A stretch of 64,000 bases of DNA from Fimbriimonadales bacterium (GTDB taxonomy: Bacteria; Armatimonadota; Fimbriimonadia; Fimbriimonadales; GBS-DC): NCBI GenBank assembly GCA_025998675.1, contig AP024673.1, positions 1,515,221 to 1,579,220 of the forward strand. The letters are read 5' to 3'. A program made the translations under genes and the position numbers. Positions 32,345-40,669 of the stretch are shown in pieces (positions within the stretch are counted from its first letter, which is position 1; every line of letters starts with the position of its first letter). The notes beneath the pieces were generated by a model, which saw only the letters and a list, made by a program, of their open reading frames with translations, was not told where the DNA came from and did not search any database.

Positions 32345-33022
32345 TCACCGCCGCGGGTCATAACGGTCGATGCTGCCGTCGGGTGTCCATGTCTGCTCGA
32401 AGCGATGCCATTTCGCGTGCCCGTCTACATAGGTGTAGTTCGCGCCGCCGCTGTGCCATGTCATGGCCAGCTCCTGAGTCGGCTCGGCATAGTAGACGCT
32501 GCTGCACTCGTTGGGGAAGCGCCACGCGCCCGGATGGTAGTGATCCGTAGTGGTGTTTTCCTTGACCTCCGTGATGTAGATGGTACTGGCGGGCGAGACG
32601 ATCGAGGCGAGGCTGTTGTAGCCCAGGCAGTCCTGCTCGCCCCAGAGGTTGGGCAGCATCCAGAAGTTGGTGCCGTAGGAGACCCGTCGCGGCGTGCGCT
32701 GTCCCTGTCGCGGGCGCTCCCAGTTCGTGCTGGGGTCGCTGGGGCAGCGGTACAGCAGGCGCGTTTTCGTGTACGGCTCCAGCGTGAACAGCCATGTCCA
32801 GTACGCGCCCGCCCCCGTGTGGCTGTCCAGCGGGAACCGCTCGTCGTAATCCTGCAGGTACATCTGCACCGCCAGCCCCATCTGCCGCATGTTCGACAGG
32901 CACTGGGTCTGACGCGCTTTCTCGCGCGCCTGCGCAAACACAGGAAACAGAATCGCCGCCAGTATCGCGATAATCGCAATCACGACCAGCAGTTCAATCA
33001 GCGTAAAGCCGTTGCGTCGCAT
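32345..33022 (-). CDS. Type II pseudopilin-like protein (prepilin N-terminal + DUF1559-type body)
   Basis: This 225-residue protein has a prepilin leader MRRNG cleaved before [20 protein letters not shown] and the phylum-typical [21 protein letters not shown]. The C-terminal H-x-G-x-n-DGH motif ([17 protein letters not shown]) is shared by large families of such proteins in Armatimonadota and Planctomycetes. It would be a component of a type II secretion or pilus-like fibre at the envelope. It stands alone; a repeat cluster lies upstream. Confidence 0.88.
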   Translation of the reverse strand: MRRNGFTLIELLVVIAIIAILAAILFPVFAQAREKARQTQCLSNMRQMGLAVQMYLQDYDERFPLDSHTGAGAYWTWLFTLEPYTKTRLLYRCPSDPSTNWERPRQGQRTPRRVSYGTNFWMLPNLWGEQDCLGYNSLASIVSPASTIYITEVKENTTTDHYHPGAWRFPNECSSVYYAEPTQELAMTWHSGGANYTYVDGHAKWHRFEQTWTPDGSIDRYDPRR

Positions 33023-33064
33023 GGGTTCACCTCGTATGATAAGTGTGGTTGCGTGGGGTTTTCA

Positions 33065-33187
33065 AGAATCTGGTTGTCCGCGCGTGCATTCGGGCGCGTT
33101 TTTTTACGGAGTGCGGAAGCTCCCGCTTCAGCACTCCATACACACGGCGCTTCGCACCCGTGCGGCGAGTGTCGTACAAAGGCGCTT
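33065..33187. repeat. Double-hairpin repeat, copy 4, internally deleted
   Basis: At 33106-33138 the two hairpins have collapsed into one (GGAGTGCGGAAGCTCC joined to CGCTTCAGCACTCC), a likely deletion between the GAAGCTCC halves. The right end ACAAAGGCGCTT fits the family; the left boundary is uncertain. Confidence 0.6.
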
Positions 33188-33188
33188 C

Positions 33189-33368
33189 TACCAATCGGCT
33201 GTTCAGACCTCATATTTGCCTCACGCACACCTGCAGAGGCGCACTGTTGCCCGCGCCGTGCTACTTTGGAGTGCTGAAGCGGGAGCTTCAGCATGCGCGG
33301 AAGCTCCGCTTCCGCACGCACTCCATAAATTGCCGTCCTGCGAACTCTGACCTGCGGATGGGTATTAG
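33189..33368. repeat. Double-hairpin repeat, copy 5 (long form)
   Basis: Left end TACCAATCGG, right end CGGATGGGTATTAG, core 33267-33325 with a 4-base duplication (GCACGCACTCC). It starts one base after copy 4 ends. Confidence 0.82.
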
Positions 33369-33448
33369 CCCCCCTCCCCCCTCTTGTGGGAAAGGGGCTG
33401 GGAGTACAGGCAGTTGACAAGCGAGTCGCCTCATCCCAGCCCTCCGCG

Positions 33449-33850
33449 CTACAGTGAGATGACCTGGTCGGGCGGGTTGCCCGCCAGCGCGGCGTACAGG
33501 TCGGGGAAGCAGCCTACCTGCACGCCTGCGACCGTGTTGTAGGGTACGCAGTCGCCTGGCGTTGTGCGTCCTGTGCCGTCGGGGTTGCACCAGCGCAGCT
33601 CGCCCTTCGCCAGATTGCGCTCCAGCGCGCAGGCGTCGCACATCATCAGCAGGATGTTTTTCTCCTGCGCGATTTTCGCCAGTCGCTCGCCGATGGGGTC
33701 GCCCTGACGCAGCACGAAGGCGTTGTCGTCGAAGAAGAACATCCCAACCACCTCCACGCCATGCACGCCCGCCTCCAGCTGGGGCAGGATCATCTGCGCC
33801 AGTTTGTAGGTCGCGGCGCGCGGCGTAATAAACACATAGGCGACCTTCAC
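33449..33850 (-). CDS. DsrE-family small protein with conserved cysteines
   Basis: This 133-residue protein has the DsrE/TusD-like alpha/beta fold pattern: VAYVFITPRAATYKLAQMI, VEVVGMFFFDDNAF and LMMCDACALERNL. Cysteines also occur in RWCNPD, DCVPYNT and GCFPD. DsrE relatives carry persulfides or bind thiol ligands; the extra cysteines could bind a metal. The start is GTG at 33850, overlapping the stop of the His-rich PEP-CTERM gene as GTGA, so the two are translationally coupled. Confidence 0.72.
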   Translation of the reverse strand: MKVAYVFITPRAATYKLAQMILPQLEAGVHGVEVVGMFFFDDNAFVLRQGDPIGERLAKIAQEKNILLMMCDACALERNLAKGELRWCNPDGTGRTTPGDCVPYNTVAGVQVGCFPDLYAALAGNPPDQVISL

Positions 33851-34479
33851 TGCTTGCCTCCCCGTCGACGCAGCCCCAAAAGACCTGCCAGCCCTGCGCC
33901 CAGCGCGAGCAGACTCGCAGGCTCTGGCACGAACTCCAGCGTGTAGACCCCCGAACTGTTCAGCGGGTTGCCCTCCCAGTCAAGCGCGTCCACCAGCTGG
34001 AACCGGAAAATCAGTGGGTTCGCCTCCGTGGGCAGCGTGTCCGTCGCAAAGATGATGTGCTGATGCACCGCTTCGGGGTCGTTCGGGTCGTAAATCAGCG
34101 TCCACAGCCCGGGCGCGCCCTCGCCGAAGATAGGGTCGGTTTCGCCTTCAATCACGCCCACCAGCGACGATGAGATAAACACCTGCTGAATCGTCACACG
34201 CTGCAGTTGGGGGTGATGGTCGTGGTCATGGTCGTCTCCCTCGTGGTGGAAGTCCCAGCCGACATCCACGCCGAACAGTCCGGGCAGCAGCTCTTCCAGC
34301 GTGTAGCGGATGCGATAGGGGGGCATGGCAAGCGCTTCAGGCTCGATTACCGCCGCGGCGCCGTCCATCGCGCCCAGATAGATGTCGCCTTCGTGGTCAT
34401 GGTCATCATGTTGTGCAAACGATACGCTCAATAGCGCGCTCAGCGCGATTGTAGTGCCAAGAATCATCCAGCGTTTCAT
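33847..34479 (-). CDS. His/Asp-rich exported PEP-CTERM protein
   Basis: This 210-residue protein has a signal peptide (MILGTTIALSALLSVSFA), then HDDHDHEGD, a second cluster HHEGDDHDHDHHPQ near residue 75, and a C-terminal FVPEPASLLALGAGLAGLLG with LRRRGGKQ. The histidine clusters suggest zinc or other metal binding at the envelope. The domain between resembles the dockerin-tailed neighbour upstream. It may belong with the Zur-repressed all3515-type PEP-CTERM proteins of cyanobacteria; this is from memory of the family description and not certain. ATG at 34479 has AAAGGAGGA upstream. Confidence 0.75.
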   Translation of the reverse strand: MKRWMILGTTIALSALLSVSFAQHDDHDHEGDIYLGAMDGAAAVIEPEALAMPPYRIRYTLEELLPGLFGVDVGWDFHHEGDDHDHDHHPQLQRVTIQQVFISSSLVGVIEGETDPIFGEGAPGLWTLIYDPNDPEAVHQHIIFATDTLPTEANPLIFRFQLVDALDWEGNPLNSSGVYTLEFVPEPASLLALGAGLAGLLGLRRRGGKQ

Positions 34480-34504
34480 AGTAGTGTCCTCCTTTCGGGG
34501 GCAT

Positions 34505-35434
34505 TTATTGGGCGCCCTCCCCGACAGCGCCGAAGTTGAACAGGATGATGAGCAGGTCCGCGTCATCGACGACGCCGTCGCCGTTCACATCGGCTTCGGG
34601 GTCGCCCGAACCAAAGGCGAACAGCACCATCAGCAGGTCGGCGTCGTCAATCGCATCGTCGTTGTTCAGGTCGCCCAGTATAGCAAAGTCCCAGTTGCGG
34701 GCGTGGCTGCCGCTCAGCGTCAGGTTGTCCACGCGCCGCGACAGGTGCTTGCTCAGTTTGGCGACGACGGTGTAGCTGCCCGCGGGCTGGTTGAAGCCCA
34801 CCATGTAGGGATAAATAGCGGTCGGGTTCGGCGGCAGGTTCGCTTCGGCGACGGTCGCGCCGCCCTGTCGGAGTTGCACAGTCAGCGTCAGCCCGTACAG
34901 GTCGCCCTGATAGCCCTCCGCAGGCGCGACGCTCCCATACAACCGCAGCGGATTGCCCGCCACCATATACACGCGATAGGCGTCGGGCATATCCTGCAGG
35001 GCGGCTCCATCCCGCGCGACGGCGTTCACGCCGCGCACATCCCACACATAGACGCCCGGCGCGCTCGCCGCGAAGATGAAATGGTGATGCGGCGTGCCGT
35101 TCGTCGGCAGGTTGAAAAAGTTGGCGCACCCCGACGCACAGAACAGGTTCCCTAAGCCGGACTTCGAGCCGACCAGCCCCGGCGTCATCCACGCCTGTTG
35201 CACGCGGCAGAACTGCAGGTGCGGTTGACCCATGTCGTAGTCGAAGTAGAAATCCAGCCCGACATCGAGGATGTAGCGCCCCAGCACGCTCGACATCTGG
35301 CGGACAGGGTGCGGCTGTGGCTGAATCACCGTCACCCGATTGCCCTCCCTGCCGAACAGCAGGTCATCTTCGTGAAGCGCCCATCCCAGCGTTAGAGTCG
35401 TTATAATCAGTGTTGCAACGATTGCGTGTTTCAT
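34505..35434 (-). CDS. Exported protein with C-terminal dockerin, paralog of the His-rich PEP-CTERM protein
   Basis: This 309-residue protein has a signal peptide (AIVATLIITTLTLGWAL). Its body shares landmarks with the next gene product: DVGLDFYFDYDMGQPHLQ versus DVGWDFHHEGDDHDHDHHPQLQ, and HHHFIFAAS versus HQHIIFATD. The tail is a dockerin pair, DLNNDDAIDDADLL and DVNGDGVVDDADLL. The two paralogs thus differ in how they are anchored. Upstream GGAG lies 9 bases before ATG. Function unknown; surface metal handling is a guess from the cluster. Confidence 0.75.
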   Translation of the reverse strand: MKHAIVATLIITTLTLGWALHEDDLLFGREGNRVTVIQPQPHPVRQMSSVLGRYILDVGLDFYFDYDMGQPHLQFCRVQQAWMTPGLVGSKSGLGNLFCASGCANFFNLPTNGTPHHHFIFAASAPGVYVWDVRGVNAVARDGAALQDMPDAYRVYMVAGNPLRLYGSVAPAEGYQGDLYGLTLTVQLRQGGATVAEANLPPNPTAIYPYMVGFNQPAGSYTVVAKLSKHLSRRVDNLTLSGSHARNWDFAILGDLNNDDAIDDADLLMVLFAFGSGDPEADVNGDGVVDDADLLIILFNFGAVGEGAQ

Positions 35435-35531
35435 CGTCTGAATCTCCTGGAACGCCTATGCAGGCGTCAAGTAAGCGATGCGCACAAACGCGCACAAACG
35501 CGCGTTCAGAGAAGAGTTTCAGCAGGCAGAC

Positions 35532-35822
35532 TTACGCAGGGGGCGCCCGGGGAATTTGGGGACGAAATTCACGCGATGCATGCGACGCGAGGGGTAAGGG
35601 CGGCAGTGTGAGGCGGTCGCCGACTGATGGAGCGGCGCGCCACGCGGTGATCGAAGCGTTCGGCGCGTCCGAGGCGGTCTTGTGCAGCACGCACACCAGA
35701 CAGTCGCCGCCGTCGTGCAGCAGTGGGCTGTGCGTGAGCGGATGCAGCAAATTCGCCGTGAGGAACAGAGTCGCCCACAGCACACTCAGCAGCTGCGCCA
35801 CGCGAATCGCCCAGCGTCGCAT
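35532..35822 (-). CDS. Small DUF2946-like exported/membrane protein
   Basis: This 96-residue protein has an N-terminal hydrophobic segment (VAQLLSVLWATLFLTANLLHP) followed by HSPLLHDGGDCLVCVLH, a His/Cys cluster with the CxxC...H pattern of DUF2946 proteins, which accompany metal-uptake genes in other bacteria. The start at 35822 is set by TATACT (35837-35832) 9 bases upstream. It is first in a run of four minus-strand genes ending with the DsrE protein. Confidence is moderate because the gene is small and the family match is from motif only. Confidence 0.6.
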   Translation of the reverse strand: MRRWAIRVAQLLSVLWATLFLTANLLHPLTHSPLLHDGGDCLVCVLHKTASDAPNASITAWRAAPSVGDRLTLPPLPLASHASREFRPQIPRAPPA

Positions 35823-35831
35823 CGCGTATGC

Positions 35832-35837
35832 AGTATA
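35832..35837 (-). promoter_or_regulatory. -10 box of the metal-related cluster
   Basis: GGGGTATACT on the minus strand, 9 bases from ATG. I found no convincing Zur- or Fur-like palindrome around it. Confidence 0.55.
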
Positions 35838-35865
35838 CCCCAGTGCGTACAGGGAAATGCAAGCG

Positions 35866-36651
35866 CTATAACTGCCCGCCCGCGACTCGGTACGCCTCGC
35901 CCGTGATGTAGCTCGCCTCGTCCGACGCCAGAAACACCACCAGATTCGCCACATCCTCGTAGGCGCAGCCGCGCCCCAGCGGAACCTGCGCCTCGTAGTA
36001 GCGGCGAATCGCGTCTTCGGGCAAGCCCCACTTGCGGGCGTACTGCTCGAACAGCGTCTCCTGCCACATCGGCGAGTCGAGCAGGTTGCCCGGACAGACG
36101 GCGTTCACGCGGATGCCGTAGGGCGCGAGGTCCATCGCGATGCTCTGCGTCAAGCCAATTCCCCCAAACTTGCTGGCGGCGTAGGCGCAGTTTTTGTAGC
36201 TCCCCTTCAAGCCCGACTTGGAGTTAATCTGGAGAATAACGCCCCTGCCCTGCGGTTTCATCAACTTCGCCGCCTCGCGCGCACATAGAAAGTAGCCCGT
36301 GAGGTTCACATCGAGTTGCCACTGCCACTGCTCAAGGCTCATCTCGGTTAGCTCGGCGGAATGGATGACCCCCGCGTTGGCGACGAGGAGGTCGAGCCTG
36401 CCGAACTGCTGGGCAATCTGCTGGGCAGTGTGAACAACCTCCGCCTCACGCCGAAGATCGCAGGGGAGCGCAATTGCCGTGCAGTGCGGGTGTTGTGCAT
36501 GAATTGCCTGCGCGACTTCGGTCAGCCGCTCCGCCTGAATATCGCTGAGCGCGAGTCCCGTGCAGCCCTCCCGCGCGAGGCGGTGCGCCAGCGCCTCGCC
36601 CAGTCCCTGCGCCGCGCCCGTAATCCATGCGACCTGCCCCTGAAGGCGCAT
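35866..36651 (-). CDS. SDR-family dehydrogenase, sorbitol-6-phosphate dehydrogenase-like
   Basis: This 261-residue short-chain dehydrogenase has TGAAQGLG, the NAG motif VANAGV, catalytic Ser in QINSKSG and YxxxK as YAASK. The segments INSKSGLKGS, FGGIGLTQSIAMDLA, GNLLDSPMW and VPLGRGCAYEDV closely follow SrlD (sorbitol-6-phosphate 2-dehydrogenase), so an NAD-dependent sugar-phosphate alcohol substrate is likely. It is the last gene of a five-gene run; its ATG overlaps the YbjQ stop by one base. Confidence 0.85.
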   Translation of the reverse strand: MRLQGQVAWITGAAQGLGEALAHRLAREGCTGLALSDIQAERLTEVAQAIHAQHPHCTAIALPCDLRREAEVVHTAQQIAQQFGRLDLLVANAGVIHSAELTEMSLEQWQWQLDVNLTGYFLCAREAAKLMKPQGRGVILQINSKSGLKGSYKNCAYAASKFGGIGLTQSIAMDLAPYGIRVNAVCPGNLLDSPMWQETLFEQYARKWGLPEDAIRRYYEAQVPLGRGCAYEDVANLVVFLASDEASYITGEAYRVAGGQL

Positions 36652-36986
36652 CAGCCACCCCCGTGCGCCACAGGCTCCACGACGACCGCCGTTCCGTAGA
36701 CCAGAATCTCAGCGGCGTTGGCGGTGATGTTGCCCGACACGAAGCGCACATTCACAATCGCGTTCGCGCCCAGCCGCGTCGCCTCCTCCAGCATGCGCCG
36801 CTCCGACTCGGCGCGGGCGTTCGAAAGCATCTCTGTATACTCTTTCATCTCGCCGCCGACAATCTGGCGCAGGCTCGCCAGAAAATCTTTCCCAAGATGT
36901 GTTGCGCGTACCGTGTTCCCTTTCACTACGCCCAGCACTTTCACGATGCGATAGCCGGGCACTTCAGCGAGTGTGGTCACCAGCAT
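36651..36986 (-). CDS. YbjQ/UPF0145-family protein
   Basis: This 111-residue protein of the YbjQ (DUF74) family has ALEVPGY-like TLAEVPGYRIVKVLGVVKGN at the N terminus, the helix ARAESERRMLEEATRLGANA and the strand VNVRFVSGNI. The family forms pentameric beta rings; function is unsettled, sometimes called heavy-metal binding. It overlaps the SDR gene by one base and follows rdgB by 18 bases with GGAGG before ATG. Confidence 0.88.
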   Translation of the reverse strand: MLVTTLAEVPGYRIVKVLGVVKGNTVRATHLGKDFLASLRQIVGGEMKEYTEMLSNARAESERRMLEEATRLGANAIVNVRFVSGNITANAAEILVYGTAVVVEPVAHGGG

Positions 36987-37004
36987 GTTCTCCCTCCTTG
37001 GGAG

Positions 37005-37646
37005 CTATTTCGCCTCGCGGTCGCCGTCTCCTGCCTGTAGCAGGGCGCGCAGGCGCGGGATGGCTTGCCGCATCACCTTCGCGCGGTGGCTAATGCGGTT
37101 TTTGAATTCGGCGGGCAGCTCGGCGAGCGTGCAGCCCAGCGACGGCACATAGAAGATGGGGTCGTAGCCGAATCCCGCCTGTCCGCGCGGCGCATCGGCG
37201 ATGCGCCCTTCCAGCGTGTCTTCAAAGGTGTGAACCGCGCCGTCGGGCGTGGCAATCGCTACCGCACATCGGAAACGCGCTGTGCGCCGTTCGGGAGGCG
37301 TGTCCCTGAGCATCTCCAGCAGCAGGCTCATCTTCACGGGGAAGGGGGTCTGCTCGCCTGCGAATCGGCGCGAATGCATGCCGGGCTTGCCGCCCAGCGC
37401 GTCGATCTCCAGCCCGGCGTCGTCGGCGAAGCTTATCGCCTGCGTGAACGCCGCGCACGCGCGCGCCTTAATCATCGCGTTGCCCACATAGCTGTCGGCG
37501 TTCTCGTCGGGCGCGGGCGGCGCATCAGGATAGTCCGCCAGCAGCCGTATCGCCACCGGCAAATCGGCAAGCCCTGCGCGCAACAACTGCTCAATCTCGC
37601 GCGACTTGGAACGGTTGTGGCTCGCAATCACCACCAGTTTAGCCAT
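37005..37646 (-). CDS. rdgB: RdgB/HAM1 non-canonical purine NTP pyrophosphatase
   Basis: This 213-residue enzyme has ASHNRSKSREIEQLL, the DE-rich ENADSYVGNAMIKA, FADDAGLEIDALGGKPG, and GQAGFGYDPIFYVP near the C terminus. It hydrolyses ITP, dITP and XTP to monophosphates and pyrophosphate, cleaning the nucleotide pool. Its start overlaps the arsC-like gene by 8 bases. Family motifs are intact. Confidence 0.95.
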   Translation of the reverse strand: MAKLVVIASHNRSKSREIEQLLRAGLADLPVAIRLLADYPDAPPAPDENADSYVGNAMIKARACAAFTQAISFADDAGLEIDALGGKPGMHSRRFAGEQTPFPVKMSLLLEMLRDTPPERRTARFRCAVAIATPDGAVHTFEDTLEGRIADAPRGQAGFGYDPIFYVPSLGCTLAELPAEFKNRISHRAKVMRQAIPRLRALLQAGDGDREAK

Positions 37647-38058
37647 CGCTGCTCAGCCGCTCCACCAGCGCGCGCACGCGCTCCTCAATCATCCCGCGCA
37701 CGCGCCGAAACTCCTCCATCGGCAGCCCAATCGGGTCGGGAATGTTCCAGTGCTCTTGAATGCCCATGTAGGTCGCGGGGCACAGTTCGTCCGTGCGGGC
37801 GTCGCACAGGCTCACCACCGCGTCGAACTGCGCCACATCGAACTCCCACACGCCCTTGGAGGTCTGGCGCGTGATGTCGATGCCTACCTCGCGCATGGCG
37901 TCGATCGCGAGCGGATGCACTTTGCCCGACGGCGCCGTGCCCGCACTGAAGGCGACGACCCTGCCCTGACCGTAGTGATTGCCAAACCCCTCCGCCATCT
38001 GGCTGCGGCACGAGTTGCCCACGCACACAAACAGCACCAGTTTGGGTTTCGTCTCCAT
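37639..38058 (-). CDS. arsC: Arsenate reductase/low-molecular-weight protein phosphatase (ArsC, LMW-PTP fold)
   Basis: This 139-residue protein has the P-loop CVGNSCRSQMAEG, FSAGTAPSG, and the segment SLCDARTDELCP that carries the extra cysteines typical of thioredoxin-coupled ArsC, followed by the general-acid DPIG. It probably reduces arsenate to arsenite. No arsB or arsR is nearby, and the gene sits between SIS and rdgB, so a phosphatase role is also possible. TGA and the preceding gene's stop leave one base between them. Confidence 0.88.
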   Translation of the reverse strand: METKPKLVLFVCVGNSCRSQMAEGFGNHYGQGRVVAFSAGTAPSGKVHPLAIDAMREVGIDITRQTSKGVWEFDVAQFDAVVSLCDARTDELCPATYMGIQEHWNIPDPIGLPMEEFRRVRGMIEERVRALVERLSSDG

Positions 38059-38059
38059 C

Positions 38060-38806
38060 TCAGTAGCCCCTCTGCTTGTAGTGTTCGATGGTCTGGCGGT
38101 AGCGTTCCATGCCGTCGGGTTTGTTGATGCTGGCGAGGATAGTCGGCGGTTTGTCCGCGGCGGTCATGCGCTCGACGATGCCCGCGACCATCGCCCACAG
38201 CGCCGCCGCCGCGCCCAGTCCTGACGCAGGGCAGAAGGCGGTCTCCACACCCTCTAAGGTAAGCATCGCGTCGCCGTAGGGCGCGGCGTTGTCAATCACC
38301 AGATCGACCACCTCGTACAGCCGCTTGCCCGACTCGTGTTCGGATTGAAGTTGCGAGGAGTAGTCAAGGGCAGTCAGCCCGATGGTGAACACGCCGCGCT
38401 CGCGCGCCTGAATAGCCAGCTCAACGGGAAACGGCGTCTTGCCCGACACGCTGCCGATAATCAGCACATCGTCGGGGGTGATACGGCTGCGATCCAGCGC
38501 GGCGCGCACGATACAGCGCACAGTTTCAGGCGTTGTCTGCGCGCCGACGCCCTGCGCCTCGCGGTAGGCGTTCGTGTTGGTCACCTGCAGGTCGAAGCTG
38601 AAGGGCGCGAACGCCGCCAGCCCACCCGCGCGGTTAATCAACTCCCGCGAGACGAGATGCCCCGTGTCGTACACATGAATCACGCCGCCCTGCATCAGGC
38701 GCTGGGCGCACTGCTCCGCCGCCTGTGCAATCGCCGCATGGGAGCGCTGTTCCAGCAGGCGCAACTGCGCGTGCAGCCGCTCGAAGTAGGTCTGTATCAG
38801 GTTCAT
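38060..38806 (-). CDS. SIS-domain protein (UPF0309 type)
   Basis: This 248-residue SIS phosphosugar-binding protein has IHVYDTGHLVSRELINRAGG, DVLIIGSVSGKTPFPVELA and a C-terminal ETAFCPASGLGAAAALWAM. UPF0309 proteins resemble sugar isomerases such as MurQ/AgaS; substrate unknown. A TAGAAT box (38821-38816) lies 9 bases before ATG and makes it the first gene of the SIS-ArsC-RdgB-YbjQ-SDR operon. With the sorbitol-6-phosphate-like SDR at the other end, a sugar-phosphate link is plausible. Confidence 0.85.
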   Translation of the reverse strand: MNLIQTYFERLHAQLRLLEQRSHAAIAQAAEQCAQRLMQGGVIHVYDTGHLVSRELINRAGGLAAFAPFSFDLQVTNTNAYREAQGVGAQTTPETVRCIVRAALDRSRITPDDVLIIGSVSGKTPFPVELAIQARERGVFTIGLTALDYSSQLQSEHESGKRLYEVVDLVIDNAAPYGDAMLTLEGVETAFCPASGLGAAAALWAMVAGIVERMTAADKPPTILASINKPDGMERYRQTIEHYKQRGY

Positions 38807-38836
38807 ACGACGCCAATTCTACTCGATAGCACGCCT

Positions 38837-40660
38837 CTACTCGGCGGCGAGCCGTTCCAACAGGGGCATCAGCGCAGGCTTGCGCCTGTTCTCGGTCATC
38901 AGTTGTTGAATGAGCGCGTTCCATGCCTCGAGGTCGCCCTGAACCTGATAGGACTTTTTGACGACTGCGAGCCACTCGGCGGCGAGGGGATAGAGATTGG
39001 ATTGCTTAGCGCGGATAATCGCCTGCGCTTCGTGCAGGCACGCCTGGCGCGTCGCTTCGGGCGCATGTTCGACCAGTCGCATGGCGTAGGGGGGCGTGAG
39101 CGCGTGCTGCTGGTCGAGGATTTCCAGCGCCGTCTCGTACAGACCCTCGTAGATGTAGATTTCGGCGACTTCGCTTGCTTTGCCGCGCAGGGGAATCTGC
39201 TGGAGGATTTTGCGTCGCATCTGCGCCCACTGGTCGCCCGCAAGTCGCTGCAACATCTGATAGCCTCTCAGGGTGGGGTTCTCGCGGACAGCAATCTGAA
39301 TTGCCTCCAGCGCGACTGTGTAATTGCCCAGCGACTCAGCGCGCCCCGCGAGCCACTCCGCCAGCGCCGCGCGCGACATGCGCTCCAACTCGTGGGCGTC
39401 GCTCCTGCGTCGCGATGTGAGCTTGCGCAGCGCGGGATGCGTCAGCTCCACGGCGGTCGCCGTGTGTCCCAGCGCGTCCAGCGCCCGCGCGAAGCTGAAC
39501 CATGACCATGTGTCCTTGAACTGTTTTTGGGCGACCCCCGCGGCGCGCTCGACCTCGCCCTGAAGCGCACACATAATCGCGTAGCAATGATGCATCTGGC
39601 TCGCCCGCGCCAGCTCCAGATAATCGTCAACGCGCCCCTGACGCTCCAGCAGGCGCAGCCTGACCTCGACCAGATTATGGGCGATATCAAAACCCAGCGA
39701 GAACTCCGCCCCCGCCTCGTCCATCGCCTCAATCAAGTCCTCAAGGTCGTCCTCATCGTCGTCTGCTATCGTGAGGTCATGCTCCAGCGTTGGAAGGTCC
39801 ATCCCCAGATCCAGCAAGGTGTCCTCGTCCAGCAGCTGGGCGCGCGGGCTGAGCGCGAGGGCGCACACCCGAAAGGCGTCGCTCGACTCACCGAGCGGAG
39901 ATCGCCACTGATTGAGCGCGTCCACGATGGCGTCTATCAGCGGTTCGTCCGAGTCGGTCAGCGACAGTATCACCTCTGCAAGCAGGTATCCCAGCGCGTT
40001 GACGGAGTCGTAATCGGCGTCGTGATCCACATCGTAGAACCAATTGTCATGCCTCAGGAGTATCAGCCGTTCCATTTCGCGCCTGATCATCTGGAACGCC
40101 TGCTCGTACTGTTGTTGCTCAATCAGCGTCTGTATCGCGCGTCCCACTGTGCCCAGAATGATGATGCTCAGGTTGATAACATCGGGCACGAAATCCGTGA
40201 CGAAGCGCGGCGCGTCGCGGGCAGGGGCGGGCGTCGCGCGCGGCGCACACGCCAGAACCTCAATCCGCTGGGCAATCTCGCCGCCCTGTTGCGCCAGCTC
40301 GAGCAGAATCTGGCGCAGCGTCTCGGCGTCCAGCGCATGCAGCAGCGTCTCAATCGGTTCAAGCGTCTCGACCCGCTCGGGATTGCGGATACAGGTCAGC
40401 AGCACAGCGCCGATGTGCTTGCACCACTCGCCAAACTCGTAGACGCAGGTGCATGTCGCGGACTGCACGCCTTCCTCGCCCAGAGCAATGTTCACGGTGT
40501 AGAACGGCTGATGAAAGCCCCTGACCTGAGCGGTAATTTGTCGCCCGCGCTGCACGACCTGCTCGACGGCATGCTCATGGTAGAGCTGCAACGCGCGCGA
40601 GTACGCCTCGGGCGACAGGCGGGGCGCGATTTGCTCTTCACGAACAGAGAATCGCGCCAT
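38837..40660 (-). CDS. SWIM zinc-finger protein with helical repeats
   Basis: This 607-residue protein has an N-terminal SWIM motif, CTCVYEFGEWCKHIGAVLL (CxC-x8-CxH), near residue 69, a domain found with bacterial SWI/SNF helicases and predicted to bind DNA or protein. The remainder is helical with TPR/HEAT-like repeats (for example the AAGVAQKQF, TAVELTHPALRKL and GNYTVALEAIQIA regions) and an acidic stretch DDDEDDLEDLIEAMDE. No helicase is adjacent. It starts 9 bases after the ferritin gene, so it may share its promoter. Confidence 0.83.
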   Translation of the reverse strand: MARFSVREEQIAPRLSPEAYSRALQLYHEHAVEQVVQRGRQITAQVRGFHQPFYTVNIALGEEGVQSATCTCVYEFGEWCKHIGAVLLTCIRNPERVETLEPIETLLHALDAETLRQILLELAQQGGEIAQRIEVLACAPRATPAPARDAPRFVTDFVPDVINLSIIILGTVGRAIQTLIEQQQYEQAFQMIRREMERLILLRHDNWFYDVDHDADYDSVNALGYLLAEVILSLTDSDEPLIDAIVDALNQWRSPLGESSDAFRVCALALSPRAQLLDEDTLLDLGMDLPTLEHDLTIADDDEDDLEDLIEAMDEAGAEFSLGFDIAHNLVEVRLRLLERQGRVDDYLELARASQMHHCYAIMCALQGEVERAAGVAQKQFKDTWSWFSFARALDALGHTATAVELTHPALRKLTSRRRSDAHELERMSRAALAEWLAGRAESLGNYTVALEAIQIAVRENPTLRGYQMLQRLAGDQWAQMRRKILQQIPLRGKASEVAEIYIYEGLYETALEILDQQHALTPPYAMRLVEHAPEATRQACLHEAQAIIRAKQSNLYPLAAEWLAVVKKSYQVQGDLEAWNALIQQLMTENRRKPALMPLLERLAAE

Positions 40661-40669
40661 ACCAGCCTC

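Larger units (their letters stand above)
33023..33448. other. 426-base intergenic stretch made of dispersed repeats
   Basis: Two double-hairpin elements lie side by side: a collapsed one (about 33065-33187) and a full one (33189-33368). A GC-rich CCCCCTCCCCCC/GGGGCTGGGAG fragment (33369-33403) follows. No gene is supported. Confidence 0.7.

Noticed and set aside
35410-35871. Plus-strand open frame opposite the DUF2946-like gene
   Set aside because: No motif or upstream signals; the minus-strand gene has a hydrophobic segment, a His/Cys cluster and a -10 box.
37639-38058. An arsenic resistance operon
   Set aside because: Only the ArsC-like gene is present; neighbours are a SIS protein and RdgB, with no ArsR, ArsB or Acr3.
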